A stretch of 64,000 nucleotides of DNA from Carallia brachiata (lineage: Eukaryota; Streptophyta; Magnoliopsida; Malpighiales; Rhizophoraceae), in the NCBI GenBank assembly GCA_021464245.1, contig JADCRB010000036.1, positions 2,609,947 through 2,673,946 of the forward strand, read 5' to 3'. Shown piece by piece: positions 37,801 through 50,400 of the stretch. The number at the start of each line of letters is the position of its first letter. Position 1 is the stretch's first letter. The notes under the pieces are model-generated. The model searched no databases. It worked only from the letters and a program-made list of their open reading frames with translations, and was not told where the DNA came from. The position numbers and the translations under genes are program-made.

Positions 37801-39744
37801 CATGGCAATCCATGATCTAAGCTAACCACCATTTTGGTACTTCTAGGACCCGAAACTTTGACACAATCATTAACCATCATGCCCCAGAGAGTTAACTAAA
37901 ATTCTTTTCAGCCTTAATTGTACTGTTGTACCATTGACATCAAGCACTGAGCCATAACATTTCTTTTCTTGCAGGTGCTGCTGTTACTGGTTTTCTCGTT
38001 AACATGAGAAATCATTCCTAGGCAGCTGTATTCACTACTCACTCGATTTTACCTTCAACTCCAACAGAAAGTATCTGAGTCTAACTCCTTTTTTATCCAA
38101 CATGTTTTCTTTCTTGTCCACATCCACCATTCTCACTCATTTTGCAGCCAGTTTAATAACATTCACAATTAGGCAACCGTCTTTTCTAAGATTATGTCAG
38201 CAAAGCAAAAATAGATACATGCATAAAAAAAAATTCCTGTCCATAAAGCAACAGTTAACCCCACATTCTCAATGTACTCCTCTTTTTATTGCATTCCAAT
38301 TAGCAAATCTTCTCTTCATCTTATTTGTGCCCCAAATAATATAGATGAACTGTAAAGTTAAAATATGGTGATTTTCACTACAGTAACATTTATACTGTGT
38401 CACAGAAGCCACAGTTTCCCAAACCACTACTGTTATCCAAAAAAAAGAACTTTGCCATAGATCCGAATAACTAGCAAAAAAAATCGTGATTTGTTACAAT
38501 TGTTGTGTTTAAGCCCTCAAAATTATCATGTTGTGCAGTTTTCATACTAGTTCTGCATCTATTGTAGGCGTTCTTAAAAATGTGAGTAACCATACACATG
38601 TATATTAAGCTACTCCAATGACAATCACGGTAAACTTGCGAAATAACCACTTACATTGGAATCTGCTGTGAAGTTAAAATACTGAAATAAGATTGCCAAG
38701 ACCAAGAATACTATTCCAACAACAATACCCAATGACTCAGGCCTGCAGAACAGAAAATAGTACTGTCAGGGAATCTGATAAAAAATCCCAAGTAAACAGA
38801 CTGCGAAGGGGTCTAATAATGGTATCCGTATAAATAACAATATTGTCCTAAATTATCCATATTTCCATCTTATTCTTATATGGCTGCTTAGAAATATTTC
38901 TTAAATACTTTACATGAGAAGAACCATGAAAAATATCGAAAGCAAACAAAGGAGAAATATCTAAAACCTTTGACCTTAGACAACAAATAAGCTACATAGT
39001 TTCATGATTCCATTTGGATAGCCATTACCAAGTATATAAATACTGATTTTCAAACTCAATTAAAATCTACCATTGAGCGCTGACCAAAACAGCCAAAAAC
39101 AAGTTCCGCAACAAATAGTTGAACTCACATTTGCAATCCGGAAATTTGATCAACAGTAGTTAATGCAAAGCACACGCACTCATCCAGTTCGAACAGAACC
39201 CGAATCTAACAGACACCCAGTTCACCATTTTTGGCAAAAAAACCAAAATCTAATCCAACACATTCCCGTTGCACAAAGCTATCCAAATTCAACAACGACC
39301 CACCTCATAAAACCGAACAAAAATCCACACCCACATAAAGAAATCAAGAAAAAAGAAGGAAGAACAAAGAAAGACTCACACTTTAACAGTGCCTTGAGGT
39401 GTGCCCTTCTTATTAATATCAAAGCCAAACAGATTCCTCCGCAAAACGTATCTGGAAGCAACAGGGATCAACTTGACAGTCAAGAAGAATCCAGCGAGAC
39501 TAAGCCCGGCATTGATAAAGATCGAAACTTTGAGGTCATGGTGGATTTTGTAATGGAAAAGGAGCAAATAAAAATAAGGGGTGAGAAGGAAAAGAGACAG
39601 CTTGAAAATAAAGGATGTTTTAGGAGGTGCCAGAGGTGGGTCTGTGATTGAATTTTGGGGTTCGGGTTTCAGCTCCGGTTTTTCGTTGGCTTTTGCCGAC
39701 GTGTTTGTGTCTGTTGCCGCTGAGAGTCTCTTGCGGGCTGCCAT
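34848..39744 (-). CDS. ALG7: UDP-GlcNAc:dolichyl-phosphate GlcNAc-1-phosphotransferase (GPT/ALG7), one frameshift near the C terminus
   Basis: Multi-pass ER membrane enzyme that makes dolichyl-PP-GlcNAc, the first step of N-glycan precursor synthesis. Eleven exons: 39380-39744, 38655-38742, 37508-37599, 37218-37336, 36451-36566, 36246-36373, 36071-36157, 35883-35943, 35755-35795, 35510-35629, 34848-34907. Family marks are AARKRL at the start, [70 protein letters not shown] and the last exon [13 protein letters not shown]. Exon 10 has four A's where five restore the conserved reading KSEKSLC...FQ (35540-35543). As written, the frame ends two codons into exon 11 and loses the last transmembrane segment. 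The corrected length is 425 residues, normal for plants. Confidence 0.93.
35425..35490. repeat. TA-rich microsatellite and poly(T) in GPT intron 10
   Basis: Interrupted (TA)n units followed by a run of T's, within the last intron of GPT. Confidence 0.8.
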
Positions 39745-41121
39745 CTCTGTCTCTCTCTCACTCTAAAGCCTGAGCCCTGATGGAGGCCTTCTCATGACGG
39801 GAGAGACGGGAAAGAAATGGTCAAGAGCATTTTAAATAGATTTACTTAAGAGAGAGAACAACAATTTTCAAAATTTTTTATTATTTATTCTGTGTGTGTG
39901 TGTTTTTTTTAATTGGTAACAAGAAAACACTAGTCGTAAAATTTATTTCTGACAAGTGAAATGTCGCAGCTTTTTCAACTAGTAAATTTTAATTTTATTT
40001 TAACTAATTAGACCGTATTATGTTCAGATTCAAGGTTTTTTTTTTTTTGTTGGCTCCATTTTATTACAATTAAGTATCATACAATTATTCTATCGTTTCC
40101 TAAAAAAAGTAAAATAACGATTGATATGTTTAAATTGAAAAGCTTAAAAAAAAATTTCCCCCATAATACTAAGGCCAAAATCTTAAATTCTTAAATTGAT
40201 GCCTAGGCGTTTGAATTATAATTTAATTATAGATATAATGTCTTTTTTAGGTAAAATCGGTCCCCAACATATAAGCTTAAGTAAATTCGGTCCCTAACAT
40301 TTTAGTTAAAATTTAATTAAGGACACAATATATTTTTTTTTTTGTAAAATCAGTCCCCAACGTTTTTATTGTGAAATAATTCAATATTTTTCTATTATCT
40401 AACTGTTTAATTTACTAAAAAATACTTTATCTGTTACACCACCTCTTTATAGGATACAATAATATTAAAAATATAAAATAAAGAAATGATCTAACAGATT
40501 ATGTACTTCATGATAAATTAAACAGTCTGATAACATAAAAGTATTGAATTATTTTACAATGAAAACTTTAGAGACCAATTTTGTCAAATAAAACGTTGTG
40601 TCCTTAAATATACTTTAACCAAAACATTGGAAACTGATTTTCCCCCAAAAAAAAAAAAAAATTGTGTATAACTAAACTACAATTCAATCGTTAAGCACCA
40701 ATTTATAATTTTAGCCTAATATTAACTATTGAACTTTTATACATAATGGCGTTCGCAGGAGCTACCCATAATAAGGAATTTGCAAAAAGAATTTGAGCAT
40801 CAAAAAGGATTCAATTGTTCTTGTCAATGGAGATTGGACTAACTACCATATCAACATTGACATGATCTCAAACATTACCAATGGCTTTAAGGTTTCCATT
40901 CCATTCCATACCCACATTGTGGGTTATGCAGAATTTCCACCACGTTAAAAAGATTGGTTTTCAGCACAGACCAACAAATGGCCAAAACAAGAATTCATAA
41001 AGAAGGGCTAAAATAGCGTATAGAGAACAACTCCACAGTACATATTTGCCATTTTGGGTGCATCATTTGGCCAAGTGGTGCTTTTCCATCCATACCTCTG
41101 CTCTGCTACTCCTAGCAAAAG
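39745..41121. other. Intergenic between GPT start and ARP end
   Basis: Contains the GPT promoter side and the ARP 3' flank. AT-rich, with poly(T) and poly(A) runs. No gene, RNA or repeat structure supported. Confidence 0.6.
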
Positions 41122-43294
41122 TTAGAGCTTGAGGGTAAGCCCAATAGGGCAATGATCACTACCAAAAACATCAGGGACAATGTATGAGTCATGAACATCA
41201 TCTGCCATGGATTCCGATACGAGGTAGTAGTCAAGTCGCCAACCTGTTTAAAATTTTCATATCAAATACAAAAACTATAAACAGAGGTTTATGCTTAGTT
41301 ATCTTCTGATTTCTTGGGAAATTCGGAGATGACACGTCAAACACACTCATCCATACTGATTCTTAAATAAATAGAAAAAAGAAACTACAATTTGCAATTA
41401 TCGTTATAAGCATTAGTTGTCCCTGAATAGGGTCTTAGAAAGTGAAATTTGGATAATAGATGCATATTGGAATTCCAGTTGGAGAAATTTAAAGCGGGAG
41501 GTACCTTTGTTAGTTTTCCGAGCACCATGCCGGTAACCCCAATATGTATAGCCGACAGCATTCGGATGTTGCCTTCTGAAAGTATCCACAAATCCCCTTG
41601 ACAAGAAATTTTTGGCAAATGATTCCCTTTCTTCATCTGTAAACCCAGCACTTCTTCTATTTCCCTAGAAATTGATACAACGGTTAGAATGCATAATGCT
41701 AAAGACTTGGGCCTGTTTTCCACAAGGGATGTTAGGCAGGTCCTGAGAGTGGGAATGGTGTCCCATTCTCATCAGGGTTTTTTCCATACCCAACGGGAGC
41801 GTGGAGTCAATTATAAGAAATCCCATTCTCCTAGATACTTAGGTCCCCAAATTCCAAGTTGCTAAAGACCTTAGGCTTGGAGAAGTTACCAAATTAGCAC
41901 CTTTAAATTAAAATCTGTCTTGGAGTTTTTCCATTATGTGAGACAAACTAAAAGATATATCATCTCATGATGATGATAACAATTTTTTCCAGCACTTTTA
42001 CTACAACTAAATTTATGGCTTGAACATATGTTGTCTGATGTTTAATAATTAGTTCTAAAACAGGAAATTGGAATCACTTACTGCAGGATTGAAAATATCT
42101 ATCTCCTGATGAGCACAATTTAGATCACCAGTCAAAATGACAGGCTTTGACTTTTCCAGCTCCTGGATAATGGATGCAAAGTAAAATATATAGTCAGTCC
42201 TTACAAAGAAGAAGTGTGACACTGAGTCTTCCTATGTTGAACAAAATATAGTTCATTGGAAAAGAATGAACAAACACCAATATGTCCAAATACCTGCACA
42301 CCCCTTCCCCCCCCCCCCCCCAAAAAAAAAGGATGCATAATGCAGAATCCATGAAAAGAAAGACATGCTAATCTATGAGGAATATACTTGTAAATAACTT
42401 AAAAATTGAAAAGAAAAACGAAAGGGTGAGATGTTGGGGGGGAGGGGGGTGGAGAGGAAAGGAAACCTTACTTTCATGTAATTGCTTAGAGATGGGTCCC
42501 ATTGTGTAATCCTGTATGACTGAAATTGAAGACATACAACAAAAGGTCCACGTAAGATTTAAGCATAGTGACAGACATAAAACAACATCGTAAAACAATA
42601 TTATCTGATAATATTGCATAATGAGGACTATAGTAAGTTACCAGTCTTCTCAAGCCCTCGCCAGAGTTAGGAACATATACATTTAATAAATAAAATGAAT
42701 CAAACTCAGCTGTTACAACTCGTCCCTCGCTGTCATGATCCACTAGCCCGAGACCATATCTAACAGAAAGTGGCTTTATCTGTCTCACGTACGCAAACAC
42801 CTTAGTCAGCACAGATACAATGTTCCATATGAATCGTGACAGAAAAGATCCCGGAATCAGCTCTAGCATATACAGTATTACAAACAAAATAATAAGTATC
42901 AAATGATAGTTGTAAATAACTCTTTAAAAAATGCCCATATACTCTATATTTGGCACCATCTATAGCTAAAGCTCGTAATTATATCTTGACAGACTCTTTG
43001 TCAGTAATATTATTGTTCAACCACAAATCAATAAACCATTATAAATATGCCTAAAGACCTGGCTAGATCAATGGTCTACCAAATTTGCTATTGTCTCTGA
43101 GATCTCAGTGGATCTTCATCATTCAGTTGAAGATTATTTCAACAAATTAGCCGCAATCCATTTAATACATACAAATGATTGAAAGAATGTCACCACTTGC
43201 CAACAAGGAAATATAAAATTAATGTTATTCATTACCCCTTTTTCACCATTTTCTGATGAGTATAATATAAAAATATACCCAAGAATTTCATTAA

Positions 43295-43325
<31 letters not shown>

Positions 43326-45758
43326 GGAATAATAATAAGTACTCAGGACATTAATTAACTGTACCATGAGAATAGGAAAAGCATACCCGAGAGATTATTG
43401 CAGTGCCGGAATAACCGAGTTTCGAAAGGCTGCAAGTCCAGAAACAATGCTCATAGCCATCTATCAGGGACTGGGCAATGGACTCTACATCCTTCTCCTA
43501 TTGGAAACATTAAACACGGCGATCAAGGTGCTGCTAATTTTTTCAACACAACACCAGAACCTTGATATGAGTAGAGATTGTAAACTTGCTTCAACAATAG
43601 AAGATCCCCAGCCAAAGAAAAAATCCCATGATAAAAGGGGAAAATTGGTTAAACAAAATAAGATATGGTATCTTGCCTGCAGTTTGGTCTCTTGCAAGCA
43701 TAGGACATCGAAAGTTTCCCTTTGGGCAAGTTCAAGGGCAGAAAATCCTTTTGAATTTAATAATGCCCGTAGACCATTGACATTCCAAGACATTAGCTTC
43801 ACAAACTTTGTGTCCCCAGCAGGAGGCGGAGGCCTCATGATTCTAGGGTTATATGGAATCCATCCTTTCTGGGGTTTCTTGTGGGCCAGAAATGTCCAAG
43901 GTTCAGCATGAGGAAAAGTGAGTAGATGATCAGCTTTAGTATCTCCATTACTTGTACCAGAACCTAATTTTCTTCTTGCACGGGAAGGCTTTCCAACTAG
44001 CAACATTAAACATGGCGCAGAAAAAAGTTTGGGTGTACTCAACACTAACTAAAACTTAGAGCTCAAGGCACAAACACAGAGACAAATGAATAAGTAAATG
44101 CTTGAGATGTGAACGGTGAAAATGCGTGAACAATAACAGAGAGAATCACAACCATTTTACTCATACCTGAAACCTCATCAGCTTTGATTGCGACCTTCTC
44201 ATCTGTTGTGACAAATTCAGTATCAACTTTGACAGTTTGATCCTCGGGAATGGATTGTTGTATTCTTCTCTTTCTCTCAGCAGTGTCATTGTGGAGAATA
44301 TAGCCTACATTAGATACATTTTTATCCTTTTTTTGGATTAAATTTTTTTCACTGCTGATGGAAGTTGCATTTTCTTCTACTTCCTGAGAGCTTTCACCTG
44401 TAAAATTGAGGAAAACATTCATTCATCAGAAATGGCTAACATGCGTTCTAACATTATAGTCTGAATAATCTTTATGATCTTAGCAAATACTTTTTAACAG
44501 TCAAAAGATAAAAAATTATTTTTTAGACATATTAAAAATTACCAGTTAATTGCTTATCCAAAAAACTCTTTAAAGCAGATACAAGCTCCAGTTTACGACC
44601 TTTAGCAGGGACTCCAACATTTCTGAAAGTATGAACAATCACGGAGAACTATGATCATGAAAGATACAAATGCAAGCTCCATGGCAGATAAAACTCAATC
44701 CTAATAAAAGATGAAAACAGAAGACACAGAGCTTTACGCGAGATATCTTCAGATCTGCGACCCCAGGAATTAACCCAGTCAAGCATACAAAACCATGGGA
44801 AATAAGAAATTCAACAGACTTAAAGAAAAAAAAAAAACCAGTCTTCTTCTTCAGATGAACAATAAAACCATAACAATTACAGCTACCAAAAAAAGAAGGA
44901 TAAATAATTTCTCCAAAAAGGGACATAAATCATATGCGGTAAGAATCAGAATTTTTACTTACCTTAGCACACTTTTCAATTCTTGAACTGTCATAGCCTC
45001 TTTTTCCTGGATCATCCTTGATACCTTGAATTTCAGCTGACAGGGTCTTCGGATAACTTTCCTATTCATCAAAATGTAGATCACTTTTCATCAATGGTTA
45101 ACTACAAAAAATCAGCGTAAAGCCCAAAAAAAAGATAGAGGGTTAACTACCTTGACAATTGCTCTGTCAGAATCAAGATCAAGGCCTGATTCCGTTAGAA
45201 CTTTCGATTTCTTACGAGTCTTGCTCTCACCAGTCGGTGATTTGGGTGTTGATGAGACGGAAACTAGGCGCTTGGAAGTCATGGAGCACGCTCTCAAATA
45301 TACCAATGATGGGATTCTAAGCCTCCCTGGTCTTGCTGCAATGCTACTACATTCCCTTTTAGTTACTTACTTATACCGCTCTCATTTCAACACACACACA
45401 CACAAGGTTACCAAACAAAAACAGAGACACTAAAACTATTACTCTCTAATTCCACATCCAAATCACTAACCAAACCAGAAAGTCAGCAAACTGAAGTATT
45501 ACAATCTTTAGTGTTCTCTACGGACAAATAACCAAGCAAGTTCAAAGACAGTCAGCAAACAATTAGCCCCAAGTAAACCAAAAAAAAAAAAGAAAACTTT
45601 TTCAGGCAGTTCCACAGTTATGGAAAATAGAGCCAGACCCACAAATTTTTTTTTTTTTTTTGCGTTGTCTTCATGTTTTCTCGGAACCAACCAACGTGCC
45701 CTAATAAAAGTCTGTAAAGAAGACATGAAAAAACAAAAAAAGAAGAAGAAAAAGAGGA

Positions 45759-45790
<32 letters not shown>

Positions 45791-45865
45791 AATTTACCTG
45801 GTGGTGGAGAGATGGAAGAAATTCTTCAAGAACACTAATTGCAACGCTTTTTCGCCTCTCAACAT
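41122..45865 (-). CDS. ARP: DNA-(apurinic or apyrimidinic site) endonuclease ARP, one frameshift in exon 3
   Basis: AP endonuclease of base-excision repair, plastid-targeted and nuclear in Arabidopsis. Twelve exons: 45798-45865, 45151-45331, 44963-45061, 44543-44622, 44167-44397, 43677-43996, 43387-43497, 42642-42779, 42472-42519, 42082-42162, 41505-41664, 41122-41243. The N terminus ([23 protein letters not shown]) is transit-peptide-like. A SAP domain follows ([23 protein letters not shown]), then an exonuclease III-type domain with [45 protein letters not shown] and GSDHCPIG. Exon 6 ends in a GC donor (CAG|GCAAG). Exon 3 has one extra base near 45006-45007 (ccagg) relative to the frame DDP-EKEAMT. 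Corrected length 545 residues. The exon 1 to 2 junction needs the acceptor gcaag rather than the stronger ttgcag and is less certain. Confidence 0.92.
42301..42330. repeat. C/A homopolymer tract in ARP intron 9
   Basis: A run of about 15 C's directly followed by nine A's. Such tracts are prone to length errors in sequencing and to real slippage. Confidence 0.85.
43290..43325. repeat. (AAT)n microsatellite in ARP intron 7
   Basis: About twelve TAA/AAT units on the + strand. Confidence 0.9.
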
Positions 45866-47446
45866 CTCAAATTCAATGGATTATTGGTTAAAATGGTTTA
45901 TATTATTAAGTCACTGAAGCTTCTCCTGCGCAGATTAGCATTGTCCCCGCGCCCTGTTGCGTAATACAATACTCAAAACAGTGTTTTCATGATTTAATTT
46001 TTAGTATCTTTATCATTTTATGCTTGGGTTAATTTAGAAATCTGTTTTACACGCCATGTTTCAATTAGATTCCCTTAAAATTTGCATAGGTGTTGATTAG
46101 TTTCTTACTATATAAAATTAAAAATAATGAAAATGATTTAGATAATAACAATAATAGTAATAATAATTGTATCTTCATTCGTAATGTTATGTTGAAAAAT
46201 AAAAACATCCCTTCAAGAGGGTACATGAAGCTTTGTTAAAAAAAAAAGAGAGGGTATACGAAGCGATTCAAGTGACATCTAATGTATTTTTAATGTAGAT
46301 CCTATTTTTCATTCAAATCGAGTAGTTTGGGACCACCGCGAGGGCTTCTCAAGACCCCGATCCACTATTCATTCTTAGAAAAAATTCATACATCTTCTAA
46401 CAAAATAAAAACAGTTCACTTCAATACAGATTTCAAAAAAATATTAAAATTATATTGCCTTAACAACTATTCTTAAATATACAATATATTTACCAATCAC
46501 TCAAGATAATAACCTGAGCAGTCAATCGACGTACTTCTTTCACTTATCACTACCTTCAAGTACCAGTGACAACGCTGATAGATTGTTGACTCCTAAAACC
46601 ATCTAGCTTGATTGTGAGATAACGCTCTGTTAGTTTCAGACGCGGTTACATTCAATCTCAATAATACTCAGGCGTATGTCTCCTATTATGGGTGAGGTTG
46701 AATAAGTATCAAACGGGCAATAACTTAACCCAATCTGCCGCAAATTTAATAACTAATATATCTATAATAAATTTTTTTTATCAAAAAAAACAAGATACAT
46801 AATATATCTCTTGCATTATCATCATAATTATCCTACTGTAAAGTCATAATATCATCATGAACATCATCATCATCATCGTCAATCATATTACATTTGCATA
46901 AAATGGTGATGACAAATAATATCATCATACTGCTCATAGTTTTAACTTTTTAAGATTAAAAATATTAAAATTGTTTGCTACATGTGAAGGGAAGAAAAAA
47001 AAAATGGTATACTTGAAGTTAAACTTGACAAGTACAAGTGTTCTTTACTTTCCTCGCATAGCTGTGTTGTCTGTATTACTCAGGGCAACCAACCAAGGGA
47101 CCCTGAAACCAAGAAGAGAAAATTAGGGAGGGTTAATCTGTATCTATCAATCTATAGTTTGATCCTCCGACTTCTTGGTTTGGTTGTTACTAAACTACCC
47201 CCAACCAAATAGCCAAAAGAAGAGTCGGGACTAATGTAGCTTCGGGATACAGAAATCTCGTGCAAAAAAAATAAATAAATAAATAAAAGCCAGAAGAAGA
47301 GGTGGTGGTGGTGTATCTATCACCCTGTTAGTATCTGTGCTCTAGAACTGCTGGTATTAGGATCAGGAAGCGCCCCTTGTTAATGAACACTAAAATTTTT
47401 GGTCTGTTTTTGACAACGATGGCAATCACAAAAACACGGGGTCGTT
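45866..47446. other. Intergenic, ARP promoter side and glycosyltransferase 3' flank
   Basis: No gene supported. Short ATC repeats lie near 46862-46876. The remainder is AT-rich single-copy-looking sequence. Confidence 0.6.
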
Positions 47447-50400
47447 TCAGAAGTGATGTAATTGTGTTTCCACGTTGAAATGCATGTGCTCCAGACCAGG
47501 AGGAGACAGTGGTGGAATTGCTGAGGGAAAAGAAGCATTCTCGGCTATCTGCAGGATCATTCTCTCAGTTGCATGACCAATCTTTCGTGAATAGACCTGT
47601 CCAGAATGTGCAGCACTGGAAGAGTTGTTTTCAACTGACGCCTGGGCCGATGCTATTATGGTTCTAAAGATGCCGGATTCTCTTAGTCCTTGGACAATAA
47701 CCTGACAGAAGAGAATCAAGAGAAGATTGAAGTAGGACCGTTGCATGCAAATTCTGGGATTAAATGGAAACCAGAAAGGAGATCTTAACCAAAATCTACG
47801 GGCAGCTAAACTCACCATGGGAGCATGAATGCGAGTCAAGATACCCTTCTTCAAGAGTTTTAGCTTCAGTTTTTCGTCAGTCCATACTACGTGTTCCTGA
47901 TACCTAATCCAACGAGAATTGCTATATTATGAGCACTTATTTAGGATCCTGAGGGTGGTTCCAAACAATAACTTCATGAGCTCTAACAAGCATTCAAATA
48001 TGCAACAACCACTCTTCAATCATCAGATTTGCAGGTAAAGAGCTACATTACTTCGGGTGGCATCCTCATTTGCAACATTTATCAAAGAAAGATATTTAGC
48101 ACAGAGAAAACCTCTAAAGGTCCTCAGTCCTTATTATCATGTTAAAATATAATTAAAAAAATGGCAGGAGGTTTAAATATGCTTATTACCAGTGAAGCAT
48201 TTCCTCCTCTGTTGCAGTTGAGGCAATTATGAACGCCTGCTCGTAGTGCAAAAAGGATACTGTAGTGAGAATTGCAAAATATATTTTGCAAACACATGCA
48301 GGCATGCAGGCTTTGGGATATATAAGAAATATTTTCAAATCATTCCTGAATAAATTAAATAACCTTTCAATTGAGATTTAAAATAACTTGTCCCACAATG
48401 ACAAAAGCAGAACTATGCCTAATACTATCAAGAAACCTCTGTCAACCAGATTCATAAAACCAGTCCATTTCAAACATGCCTTTGGAAAACACACCAAAAG
48501 GTCACCATCCAAATAGGAATTATATAACCAGTTCAAAGCATATGATATAGAAAAAGCAACAATGAACGTACAGCTCTGTCAAATTCCAACATGAAGCATC
48601 TTTTGACATCCTCCTTTGTAGGCTTGCATCCACATCGATCACGTCTTGATGTCAGATCAGAAAACTTGGTATATGTGTAATGCAAGACAGCAGCCTCATC
48701 CAATGTGATCTCTCTAACAATGTAAACACAAAGCAAATTCAAATGCTTGCTAACAAATAGAGAGTATGTTCAAATCTTCAGGCATAACTTTGTGGACTCT
48801 AAGTCGCTAAATTAAATAAGTAGAGAAGGTAATAAATTAACAAGCCCCATTACATGACTTACATCATAATTAAGTGCAGATTCAGAAAATAGGATGCATG
48901 AAAAACTAAACATTCAGGGTTGAACAAATGAAATACTAAAATAACCGTACTTTGGAGCCTTCTTATAGTTGTACCATCTGTGTGCACCATTGGGACGAAG
49001 ATGATCTTGGACACGAGCAGCAGACTTCCCATTTCCATATGTAAGAAAGTAATTTGGATTACCACGAGTTGCTTCTTTATAATTTCCAAAGTAGACATCT
49101 TTGGGAAGATGATCATAGTTCTTCTTAAACATTGAGACCTACACCAGTAAGAGATGCAAGGCTATTAGTGGAAACAAGACGACCATGGACGTGCCTAGCA
49201 TATGCATGTTTAAATCCCAACCAACAAAATTACATGTTTATCGCAACCAATGAGATCCTAGCCATATATCAACATGCAACATGTGCACTCTGTATGGATC
49301 ACAAAGTCTCATGAGAAAAATTGAAAATTAAGGACAGCTGCATCAAATCGAAATCATCAAGCAGTCCATGAACTGACAGGCTGTTTGGCATCATGGCCAT
49401 ATTCCATTTTGTTTATTTTTCACTTGAATAAAAATGCTCTGGATGCTTTTCTGAATTCTTTTTGGCTCAATTTTTCAAAATATTTACATTCCAACTAAAC
49501 ACTTGGTGAGCTGCTTTTTGTGGATTCTCTTAACTATTTCTTGTTTCCAATCAGCATCCTACCCCACCCTTCATACTCTTGTCCACCCACTTCGTATTGG
49601 CACACCCTTGGCAATCGATTCCTCCATTGACAACCATTGTTGCCACTAATGACTAGAGTGTTGCCTGAGATAATCTAAGCTTACAGCAACTAATCAGCAT
49701 GAAGCTGACAATAACCTTTTGATGACGCCAATGGCACCATTGTTTGTTCCCGCCAATGATCTCCTGGTATTGCTATCACTAGTCATTGTCATTCTCACTT
49801 TCATCTTTCATCTCAATCGGTGCTCAACCTCACTATTGCAAGTATCCAGCTACCCTTCACAAATCGCTTTTGCCTTCTCACGTTGCCCCAATCACCAAAC
49901 GTTTCACCCATGCCACAGCACCATGTTATTACCAGTACTCCGGCAGACAACTTTGATCTAGTCCTCTTTGGCTTTATTTTAAGTGTGTCATCAGAAATAC
50001 TAGAAACCTAATGGGGAAAAAACAATTTCAAAATGTCGACTACAGAAGAAAAGCAAGGCCAATAATAACAAACAGGGCTCCAGCCTTTACAAACCAATTC
50101 AAGTTTCTATTCAAAAAATCACAAACTACGTCTGCAAGATGTAGGAACAAGGTTATTCAGAAGAATAATACCTCACCGAAAGGTTCTTTAATGTCTGCTC
50201 TCTCAACACTGCTCTCCTGAAAGAAGTCATGCCCCATTACGTATCTAGAAGTTCAATATAATAAAAAAAGAAACAAAGCAAAAGAACCAATAAATCAAAA
50301 TAAGACCATCAGGCTTCTCTGACGCAAAAATATGGATGACTTAGCCTCTGAATTTTATGGATGTGGTTCTACTCACATAATTTGAAAATATGACCATATC

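Noticed and set aside
49719..49961. 80-codon + strand ORF in an intron of the GT92-like gene
   Set aside because: No domain and no homologous pattern. It lies in an intron whose flanking exons join cleanly.
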